Below, in pieces: positions 30,069 through 37,633 of a DNA stretch of 37,633 nt. The stretch spans positions 1 to 37,633 of the forward strand of contig JAAYUS010000025.1 in the NCBI GenBank assembly GCA_012517605.1, written 5' to 3'. The notes beneath the pieces were generated by a model, which was given only the letters and a program-made list of their open reading frames with translations, was not told where the DNA came from and searched no databases. The translations under genes and the position numbers were made by a program. Source of the stretch: Bacteroidales bacterium (GTDB taxonomy: Bacteria > Bacteroidota > Bacteroidia > Bacteroidales > VadinHA17). Position 1 is the first letter of the stretch; each line of letters opens with the position of its first letter.

Positions 30069-30115
30069 CTGTTATTTTCTGACTATGATAATTTTTCTGA
30101 TATTTCTTGAATCAA

Positions 30116-33100
30116 TTATTTATACTGGTCCCAGCTTTTAATTGCAAGGTCGTCTTCACTCATTCTGCAGAATGCAAGAATGAATGCGCTTGCCAGGCGG
30201 GCGTTGGTAAGCAGGGGTACGTTGAAATCAACCGAGCTTCGCCTGATTGAATAATCGTTGTTAAGTTCTGTCGATGAGAGATCTTTGGGGATGTTTACTA
30301 CCAGGTCGACCTCGCGCGTTCTGATAAGGTCAATTGTGTTTGGCGATTTATCCTCATCGGGCCAGTATGCAACATGAGCTTCGACTCCGGCATTCTGAAG
30401 AAATTGCCATGTCCCGCGAGTGGCATAAAGTTTATGCCCTTTTTCCCTGAGAGCCCTGGCGCTGTTAAGAAGCTCGACTTTCGAGCGGGCGGGACCTGTT
30501 GAGAGCAGGATACTCTTTTTTGGCACCCTGTATCCAACGGAGAACATTGCTTTCAGAATTGCTTCATAAAAGCCTTCGCCGATGCAGCCAACCTCACCGG
30601 TTGACGACATATCGACCCCAAGAACCGGATCAGCCTTTGCCAGCCTTGAAAAACTGAATTGCGGAGCCTTTACACCCACATAATCGAGCTCGAATACCGA
30701 CTTATGAGGCTTTTCAACAGGAATATCGAGCATGAGAAGTGTGGCAAGCTCAATGAGATTTGTTTTAAGCACTTTCGATACAAAAGGCATGCTGCGGCTT
30801 GCCCTGAGATTGCATTCAATAACCTTTATATCGTTGTCTTTTGCAAGAAACTGGATATTGAAGGGACCTGTGATATTCAACTCCCTGGATATCTGCCTTG
30901 ATATCCTTTTAATACGCCTTGCAGTTTCGAAATATATTTTCTGTGCCGGGAATACCATGGTTGCATCTCCCGAATGAACTCCTGCAAACTCGACGTGTTC
31001 GCTGATGGCATAGGCAAATATCTCACCTTCCTTTGCAACGGCATCGATCTCTATCTCCTTTGCATCTTCTATGAATTTCGAAACTACAACCGGATATTGT
31101 TTTGATACTCGGGCTGCGAGATCGAGATAATGGGATAATTCATTTTTGTTCGATACTACATTCATTGCTGCCCCCGACAATACGTATGAGGGGCGGATAA
31201 GGACAGGAAAGCCTATCTGATCGACGAAGCCATAAATGTCGTCAATTGTGGAAAGTTCCTTCCACCGAGGCTGATCGATCATCAGGTTGTCGCACATCTC
31301 CGAGAATTTATGCCTGTTCTCAGCCCTGTCGATAGAAACTGGAGATGTTCCGAGCACAGGAACATTGCACTCATGAAGCCTCATGGCAAGATTGTTGGGT
31401 ATCTGACCTCCGACCGACACAATCACGCCGTCGGGTGATTCCAGTTCAATTATATCGAGTACCCTTTCGAATGTCAGCTCATCAAAATAAAGCCTGTCGC
31501 ATATGTCATAGTCGGTGCTTACAGTCTCAGGATTGTAGTTTATCATTATTGATCTGAAACCCTGCTTCCTGATAGTGTCGGCAGCATTGACTGAACACCA
31601 GTCAAACTCCACGCTTGATCCGATTCTGTAGGCCCCTGATCCAAGAACAATTATTGATTTTTTATCATGTGCAAAAGAAATGTCATGCTCTGAACCTCCA
31701 TAGGTAAGATAAAGGTAATTTGTCACGGCAGGGTACTCTGCTGCCAGGGTGTCGATCTGTTTGACGCAGGGAGTGATGCCCAGTTTTTTGCGGTGTTCCC
31801 TTACTTTCATCATGTGCCTGTTGATATCTGAAGAAGATGATTTCAGCACATGGCGAGCAATCTGGAAATCACTGAATCCGCATATTTTGGCATTTGAAAG
31901 AAGCTCCGCAGGAACTGATTCAAGGGATTTATGCGAGCAGAGTTCCTCCTTTATTAATATTATGTTCCTGAGCTTATAAAGGAACCATTTATCTATTTTG
32001 GTAAGTTCATGGATCCTGTCGACTGAAACGCCTTTCTCAAGTGCTTCGGCTATTACAAAGATCCTCATGTCAGTCGGCTCGGCGAGTTCTTTTTCGATAT
32101 CGCCAAAACCAAGCTTATGGTTGCCTGTAAAACCGTGCATTCCCTGTCCGATCATCCGCAGGGCTTTCTGGATCACCTCCTCGAACGTTCTTCCTATTGC
32201 CATTACCTCTCCGACGCTCTTCATGCTGCTGCCTATGAGATGCGACACCCCCTTGAACTTGTTCAGATCCCAGCGGGGGATTTTGCATACAATATAATCG
32301 AGAGCGGGTTCAAAGCAGGCAGTTGTATTTTTCGTTACTGAATTTTTCAATTCATGAAGGCCGTATCCGGCTGCGAGCTTGGCAGCTATGAAAGCAAGGG
32401 GATAACCCGTGGCTTTTGATGCAAGGGCGCTTGAACGGGAAAGCCGGGCATTTACTTCTATTACACGGTAATCTTCAGATTCGGGAGACAACGCATACTG
32501 AACGTTGCATTCGCCCACAATGCCTATATGCCTTATTATCCTTATCGACAGCTCCCTGAGTTTGTGATATTCACTGTTCGTAAGTGTCTGTGATGGTGCA
32601 ACCACGATGCTTTCTCCCGTATGAATACCAAGGGGATCGAAGTTTTCCATGTTGCAGACCGTTATGCAATTGTCGTACTTATCCCTTACAACTTCATATT
32701 CAACCTCTTTCCATCCCTTGAGAGACTCCTCCACAAGGATCTGGTTCGTATATGAAAATGCTTTTGTTGCAAGAGACCTGAGCTCTCCGGAATCTGAGGC
32801 AAATCCGCTTCCCTGGCCTCCGAGAGTGTATGCCGCCCTAATTATCACAGGGTATCCAAGCATTTCTGCAGCCTCGGCTGCCTCATCGACTCCTGTGACA
32901 GCTATGCTTTTCGGCGTTTTTACATCTATTTCATCGAGCTTCCTTACAAAAAGTTCCCGGTCCTCCGTCTCAATTATTGCTTCGACAGGGGTGCCCAGAA
33001 CCTTTACATTATGCTTCTTAAAAATGCCATTCCTGTAGAGCTCGGTTCCGCAGTTAAGTGCAGTCTGCCCCCCGAATGAAAGAAGTATGCCATCGGGCGA

Positions 33101-33337
33101 TTCCTTTTCAATAACCTTTTCAACAAAGAAGGGAGTGACAGGAAGAAAATATATTTTGTCGGCCAGATCCTCGGAAGTCTGTACCGTGGCAATGTTGGGA
33201 TTTATCAGAACGGTATTGATGCCTTCCTCCCTGAGGGCTTTAAGAGCCTGTGATCCTGAATAGTCAAATTCTCCCGCCTCGCCTATTTTGAGGGCTCCGG
33301 ATCCGAGTATTACTACTTTCCTGATGTCGTCTTTCAT
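30116..33337 (-). CDS. carB: Carbamoyl-phosphate synthase large subunit
   Basis: 1073 aa, duplicated ATP-grasp halves (VVILGSGALKIGEAGEFDYSGSQALKAL; IIVLGSGAYRIGSSVEFDWCSVNAADTI) and a C-terminal MGS-like domain. Confidence 0.97.
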   Translation of the reverse strand: MKDDIRKVVILGSGALKIGEAGEFDYSGSQALKALREEGINTVLINPNIATVQTSEDLADKIYFLPVTPFFVEKVIEKESPDGILLSFGGQTALNCGTELYRNGIFKKHNVKVLGTPVEAIIETEDRELFVRKLDEIDVKTPKSIAVTGVDEAAEAAEMLGYPVIIRAAYTLGGQGSGFASDSGELRSLATKAFSYTNQILVEESLKGWKEVEYEVVRDKYDNCITVCNMENFDPLGIHTGESIVVAPSQTLTNSEYHKLRELSIRIIRHIGIVGECNVQYALSPESEDYRVIEVNARLSRSSALASKATGYPLAFIAAKLAAGYGLHELKNSVTKNTTACFEPALDYIVCKIPRWDLNKFKGVSHLIGSSMKSVGEVMAIGRTFEEVIQKALRMIGQGMHGFTGNHKLGFGDIEKELAEPTDMRIFVIAEALEKGVSVDRIHELTKIDKWFLYKLRNIILIKEELCSHKSLESVPAELLSNAKICGFSDFQIARHVLKSSSSDINRHMMKVREHRKKLGITPCVKQIDTLAAEYPAVTNYLYLTYGGSEHDISFAHDKKSIIVLGSGAYRIGSSVEFDWCSVNAADTIRKQGFRSIMINYNPETVSTDYDICDRLYFDELTFERVLDIIELESPDGVIVSVGGQIPNNLAMRLHECNVPVLGTSPVSIDRAENRHKFSEMCDNLMIDQPRWKELSTIDDIYGFVDQIGFPVLIRPSYVLSGAAMNVVSNKNELSHYLDLAARVSKQYPVVVSKFIEDAKEIEIDAVAKEGEIFAYAISEHVEFAGVHSGDATMVFPAQKIYFETARRIKRISRQISRELNITGPFNIQFLAKDNDIKVIECNLRASRSMPFVSKVLKTNLIELATLLMLDIPVEKPHKSVFELDYVGVKAPQFSFSRLAKADPVLGVDMSSTGEVGCIGEGFYEAILKAMFSVGYRVPKKSILLSTGPARSKVELLNSARALREKGHKLYATRGTWQFLQNAGVEAHVAYWPDEDKSPNTIDLIRTREVDLVVNIPKDLSSTELNNDYSIRRSSVDFNVPLLTNARLASAFILAFCRMSEDDLAIKSWDQYK

Positions 33338-33404
33338 TACCGGATTTTAGGCTGTAAAATTATCATAAATTTTTGATTTTTATCTTGCAGGATTTAAAAA
33401 TGTA

Positions 33405-33412
33405 TATATTTG
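33405..33412 (+). promoter_or_regulatory. -7 element (TATATTTG) of the argR promoter
   Basis: Exact TAnnTTTG match upstream of argR; no clear -33 at ideal spacing. Confidence 0.5.
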
Positions 33413-33419
33413 CAAAAAA

Positions 33420-33437
33420 AATGAATAAAAATGCAAA
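33420..33437. promoter_or_regulatory. ARG-box-like operator overlapping the argR start codon
   Basis: AATGAATAAAAATGCAAA: core TGAATAAAAATGCA is 13/14 to TGAATWWWWATTCA and the full site is 16/18 to the recalled B. subtilis AhrC consensus CATGAATAAAAATKCAAK. Confidence 0.6.
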
Positions 33438-33958
33438 AAACAAAAAGGCTCATTGCGATAGAAAGGATCATTGTTGGTGAGAATATCAGCTCGCAGGAAG
33501 CCTTGCTTAAAAAGCTGAAAGGGAAAGGGATAATATGTACGCAGGCTACATTATCCCGCAACTTAAGGCAGCTGGGTGTCAGCCGTGTACCCGACGGAAA
33601 AGGTGGTTACAGGTATTCCCTTGCGGGCAGGAACGACGCCTCTTACTCCCAGGAACCAAAGCTCAATGTCCTGCCCGGAATAAGATCGTTAACAGGAGCA
33701 GGAGGTCTTATGGTGATGAAGACAATACCTGGAAGCGCTAATGCCACTGCATATTTCATTGATAACTCCGGGAGATACGAAATAGCAGGAACAATTGCCG
33801 GCGATGACACCATATTAATAATACCCCGGGATGGCATCACCATCAATCAGGTTCATGCCTGCCTGGAACTCATAATACCGGGACTTCACAGACAAATTGA
33901 ACCGTCGGGCCCCGGAACATTGAAAGTAAAACAAAGGAACATAAGAAAACAGAACTAA
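33431..33958 (+). CDS. argR: Arginine repressor ArgR
   Basis: 175 aa. [36 protein letters not shown] winged helix; [16 protein letters not shown]-terminal arginine-binding region. Confidence 0.94.
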   Translation: MQKTKRLIAIERIIVGENISSQEALLKKLKGKGIICTQATLSRNLRQLGVSRVPDGKGGYRYSLAGRNDASYSQEPKLNVLPGIRSLTGAGGLMVMKTIPGSANATAYFIDNSGRYEIAGTIAGDDTILIIPRDGITINQVHACLELIIPGLHRQIEPSGPGTLKVKQRNIRKQN

Positions 33959-33969
33959 ATATTAATAAA

Positions 33970-35202
33970 ATGAAAGAAAAGATAGTGCTGGCTTACAGCG
34001 GCGGATTGGATACATCAGTAATTCTCAAGTGGTTAATTGAAAAAGGTTATGAAGTTATTGCTTTTGTCGCAGATGTAGGTCAGGCAGAAGATTTTGAAGA
34101 ATGCAGGAAAAAGGCTCTATTTCTGGGCGCTTCGAAGGTCATTGTTGAGGACCTGAAAAGGGAATTTGTTGAAAACTATGTGCTTAAGGCAATCATGGGA
34201 AATGCCGTATATGAGGGCAGGTATCTTCTCGGAACAGCCCTTGCCAGGCCGCTGATCGCCAAGAAGCAGATCGAGGCTGCAATAAATGAAAATGCCAATA
34301 TTGTTGCGCATGGTGCCACCGGAAAAGGGAATGACCAGGTAAGGTTTGAGCTTTGCTATTATGCGCTCAAACCCGACATTAAGGTAATAGCACCATGGAA
34401 GGATAAGGGATTTCTTGAAATGTTCAAGGGACGTACAGACCTTTTAAAATACGCCGCTGAGAAAGGGATCCCGGTAAAGGCAAGCATCGACAAACCATAC
34501 AGTGAGGATGATAATCTCATGCACATAAGCCATGAGGCCGGAATCCTTGAAGATCCCATGTTCTCGGCACAGAAAAGCATGCTTGAAAAAATGGTGATGC
34601 CTCAGGATGCACCTGACAAGGAAACAAGGATCGCCATTCATTTTAAAAACGGAATTCCCATCAAGCTGGTAAACAAGGATGACGGAACTGTAAAGGATGA
34701 TTCCTATGAACTTTTCGTTTACCTTAACGATCTTGCGGGTAAAAACGGCATTGGGCTCCTCGATATGGTCGAAAACCGTTTTGTCGGTATAAAATCGCGC
34801 GGCGTTTATGAAACACCGGCTGCCACTGTCCTGCATATTGCACATATGGACCTGGAAGGCATTGCAATGGACAGGGAGGTGATGCGGCTCAGGAATATGC
34901 TTACACCCAAGTTTGCAGAACTCATTTACTACGGATTCTGGTTCAGTCCAGAAATGGACTTTCTAATGGCAGCCATTGAAAAGAGTCAGGAGATAATTGA
35001 CGGAAGCGTTCATATCTGCCTGTACAAGGGAAATGTGCTTATCGAAGGACGCGAATCACCTTCATCATTATATAATAAGGATTTGTCGAGCATGGATATT
35101 GAAGGAGGTTTTGACCAGACCGACAGCAGGGGTTTTATTAGGATAAATGCAATAAGACTCATGGCTCACAGGGCAATTGTCGAGGCAAGCAAAAACAAAT
35201 AA
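33970..35202 (+). CDS. argG: Argininosuccinate synthase
   Basis: [43 protein letters not shown] and [15 protein letters not shown]. Confidence 0.96.
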   Translation: MKEKIVLAYSGGLDTSVILKWLIEKGYEVIAFVADVGQAEDFEECRKKALFLGASKVIVEDLKREFVENYVLKAIMGNAVYEGRYLLGTALARPLIAKKQIEAAINENANIVAHGATGKGNDQVRFELCYYALKPDIKVIAPWKDKGFLEMFKGRTDLLKYAAEKGIPVKASIDKPYSEDDNLMHISHEAGILEDPMFSAQKSMLEKMVMPQDAPDKETRIAIHFKNGIPIKLVNKDDGTVKDDSYELFVYLNDLAGKNGIGLLDMVENRFVGIKSRGVYETPAATVLHIAHMDLEGIAMDREVMRLRNMLTPKFAELIYYGFWFSPEMDFLMAAIEKSQEIIDGSVHICLYKGNVLIEGRESPSSLYNKDLSSMDIEGGFDQTDSRGFIRINAIRLMAHRAIVEASKNK

Positions 35203-35252
35203 TCAGTTTTACGGCAGGGAATAAGATCCGGCAAATACCAAAATTATAACAA

Positions 35253-36587
35253 ATGAAACTCTGGGAAAAGAAGGCTGTTCCTGACAGCAGGGTCATCGAG
35301 TTCACTTCAGGAAAGGACAGGACAACGGATATGTGTTTGGCTGAATGGGATATTGCCGGATCGATGGCCCATGCCATAATGCTTTGTGAAACCGGATTGA
35401 TTTCAGAAGATGAAAAAAAGAATCTTCTTAACGCCCTTCATTCACTTTTCAAAAAAACGAAAACGGGAAATCTCACTATCGGAGAGGGCATTGAAGATAT
35501 TCATTCCCAGATTGAAAATGAGCTTGTTTCCATTCTGGGAGACACCGGAAAGAAAATACATACCGGAAGATCGAGAAATGATCAGGTCCTTACCGATATC
35601 AGGCTTTTTACAAGGAAGGAGATTGATGAAACCGCCAAAACAACCAGCAGGCTTTTCTATCAGTTGTTGTCGCTGAGTGAGCAGTACAGGCAGGTTCTTA
35701 TCCCCGGCTATACTCACATGCAGCCTGCAATGGTTTCATCATTCGGTCTTTGGTTCGGTTCTTATGCCGAAAGCATTGCTGATGATATACTTATGCTGTC
35801 TGATGCACGGACACTTAATAACAGGAATCCGCTGGGGAGCGGAGCAGGCTACGGCTCCACTCTTCCGCTGGACCGGAAGCTTACAACCGAGCTCCTTGAA
35901 TTTGAAGATCTATTGTACAATTCAGCCTATGCAGGTCTTAACAGGGGAAAGGCTGAATTTGCCGCTGCTTCGGCAATGGCCTCACTTGCCCAGACATTGT
36001 CGAGGCTTGCAATGGATATGTGCATGTTCATGACCGCTGAGCTTAGGTTCGTCGATTTTCCGGATGAATTTGTTACCGGCTCCAGCATTATGCCGCAGAA
36101 AAGAAACCCTGATGTGTTTGAAATTATCAGGGGAAAAGCCAGGCTGATCCAGACTCTGCCGGGTCAGGTGTCGGCCCTCGTCTCGGGTCTGCCTTCCGGC
36201 TACAACAGGGAGCTTCAGCTGCTGAAGGATTTGATCTTCAATGGATTTTCAGAACTTAAGGACTGCATAGGGATTGCAATTCATATGCTGAACCATATCA
36301 GGATAACTGATAATGTTACAGCCAATCCTTTATATAACAGTATTTTCAGCACCGAAGAGGTTAACAGGCTGGTAAAGCAGGGGGTGCCTTTCAGGGATGC
36401 ATACAGGATTATAGGCGAAAAGGTCGGCAATACTTCATTTACTCCCACATCACTTACAGAATATACGCACGAAGGGAGCATAGGAAATCTCTGCAATTCT
36501 GAAATAGAAAGGATTTTCAGATCAAGGATGCTTTGCTTTGTCAACAGGTCTTCCCAGGACCTTATTGATAAAATGATCAGCCTTTGA
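35253..36587 (+). CDS. argH: Argininosuccinate lyase
   Basis: IHTGRSRNDQVLTDIRLF, PGYTHMQPAMVSSFGLW and GSSIMPQKRNPDVFEIIRGKA. Confidence 0.96.
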   Translation: MKLWEKKAVPDSRVIEFTSGKDRTTDMCLAEWDIAGSMAHAIMLCETGLISEDEKKNLLNALHSLFKKTKTGNLTIGEGIEDIHSQIENELVSILGDTGKKIHTGRSRNDQVLTDIRLFTRKEIDETAKTTSRLFYQLLSLSEQYRQVLIPGYTHMQPAMVSSFGLWFGSYAESIADDILMLSDARTLNNRNPLGSGAGYGSTLPLDRKLTTELLEFEDLLYNSAYAGLNRGKAEFAAASAMASLAQTLSRLAMDMCMFMTAELRFVDFPDEFVTGSSIMPQKRNPDVFEIIRGKARLIQTLPGQVSALVSGLPSGYNRELQLLKDLIFNGFSELKDCIGIAIHMLNHIRITDNVTANPLYNSIFSTEEVNRLVKQGVPFRDAYRIIGEKVGNTSFTPTSLTEYTHEGSIGNLCNSEIERIFRSRMLCFVNRSSQDLIDKMISL

Positions 36588-37633
36588 TCTTTCTTATATT
36601 GCTGATGAAATCGTCGAAAAGATAATCCGTATCCGTTGGTCCTCCCGAAGCCTCGGGATGGAACTGGGTTGAGAAGAATGGTAATGTTTTATGTTTCATC
36701 CCCTCGTTTGTTTTATCGTTTATGTTTATAAAGTAAGGTTCCCAGTCTTCACCAAGCGTGTTATTGTCGACAGCAAAGCCGTGATTCTGTGAAGTAATGC
36801 AGGCCTTGTTGGTGCCGACCTCAATTACGGGCTGATTATGGCTCCTGTGCCCGTATTTGAGCTTATATGTGTCGGCTCCCGCAGCCAGTGCCATAAGCTG
36901 GTTCCCCAGGCAAATTCCGAAAATCGGCTTATCTCGCGAGAACGAACGTCGGATGTTCTCAATTGTCTTTTCGCACATTTTTGGGTCGCCCGGGCCATTC
37001 GTCAGAAAAAGACCGTCATAATCCTCAGCCGAGTAATCATAATCCCAGGGAACCCTTATTATTGTCGTGTCTCTTTTCAGAAGGTTCCTGATGATATTGT
37101 ATTTGACTCCGCAGTCGACAAGCAATATCCTGTATTTTCCGGAACCGTAGGTCCTTACTTCGTGAGTGCTTACCGAGGCCACAAGATTGGTTCGGTTGGG
37201 ATCAAAAAAGTCAGTTGAAGTGCCTTCCGGTTCAAGTTTGCCCAGCATTACACCTTTTTCCCTTATCCTTTTGGTAAGCGCCCTGGTGTCGATGCCGTAA
37301 ACACCTGGTATATTGTATCTTCTTAGCCATTCATCGAGGCTTTCGTCAGCATTCCAGTGGCTGTATTCAAATGAATAGTCAGAGACCAGCAGGCCTGAGA
37401 TATGGATGGATGATGATTCATAAAAACTTAAAAGATCATTTTCTTCCTGTTTTCCCGGTGCACCGTAGTTCCCTATAAGAGGATAGGTAAGGCAAAGTAT
37501 CTGTCCTTTGTACGAAGGATCTGTAAGACTTTCGGGGTACCCGGTCATTGCAGTGTTGAAAACAACCTCGCCGGCAGCTGCAACAGGAGCTCCGAATGAT
37601 TTCCCGTGATAGACAGTTCCGTCTTCGAGAGTA
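36577..37633 (-). CDS. carA: Carbamoyl-phosphate synthase small subunit, truncated by the window edge
   Basis: VFNTAMTGYPESLTDPSYKGQIL, GLFLTNGPGDPKMCEKT, PIFGICLGNQLMALAAGADTYKLKYGHRSHNQPV and FSTQFHPEASGGPTD. The open frame continues past ATG 37548 (TLEDGTVYHGKSFGAPVAAAGEVVFNTA) to the window end. Confidence 0.95.
   Translation of the reverse strand, partial: TLEDGTVYHGKSFGAPVAAAGEVVFNTAMTGYPESLTDPSYKGQILCLTYPLIGNYGAPGKQEENDLLSFYESSSIHISGLLVSDYSFEYSHWNADESLDEWLRRYNIPGVYGIDTRALTKRIREKGVMLGKLEPEGTSTDFFDPNRTNLVASVSTHEVRTYGSGKYRILLVDCGVKYNIIRNLLKRDTTIIRVPWDYDYSAEDYDGLFLTNGPGDPKMCEKTIENIRRSFSRDKPIFGICLGNQLMALAAGADTYKLKYGHRSHNQPVIEVGTNKACITSQNHGFAVDNNTLGEDWEPYFININDKTNEGMKHKTLPFFSTQFHPEASGGPTDTDYLFDDFISNIRKIKG

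Noticed and set aside
32649-33038. 129-aa plus-strand ORF inside carB
   Set aside because: Antisense to conserved ATP-grasp coding sequence; Ser/Pro-rich shadow translation without motifs.
1-37633. CRISPR arrays, prophage, intact IS/transposon, toxin-antitoxin or defence islands
   Set aside because: No regularly spaced repeats and no transposase, integrase, phage, nuclease-effector or antitoxin-like ORFs; the coding content is housekeeping metabolism.

Overview
The window looks like a chromosomal housekeeping segment from a Bacteroidetes, probably Bacteroidales-like, genome. I infer this from the protein families and from recurrent TTTG-N18/19-TAnnTTTG promoters. It holds about 32 credible protein genes and one tRNA-Leu(UAG). 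The clusters are: a glycogen locus (GT3 glycogen synthase/alpha-glucan phosphorylase fusion, convergent with glgB); ribF, ahcY; greA, HIT, ComF; ruvC, an S41 peptidase, a DMT transporter, serS; rplU-rpmA; bifunctional nuclease, GH97, thyA, folA; tRNA-Leu, tig, clpP, clpX; tatC-lptB; recQ and a GT2; and an arginine/carbamoyl-phosphate block with argR-argG-argH inserted in opposite orientation between carA and carB. I see no CRISPR array, rRNA, prophage or intact transposon, and no obvious new defence or biosynthetic system. The items most worth checking are non-coding or architectural: an interleaved (pseudoknot or alternative-fold) leader with a 20-codon uORF between tRNA-Leu and tig; an ARG-box-like operator over the argR start codon; the argRGH block splitting carA from carB; a candidate L21 leader; a 190-bp repeat/hairpin/REP-like intergenic patch before recQ; a Rieske-like lipoprotein with substituted ligands; and the GT3-GT35 fusion. 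Several supplied ORF starts are over-extended (ahcY, greA, comF, thyA, clpP, tig, lptB) and are corrected below. All family calls are from reading the sequence, with no database search.
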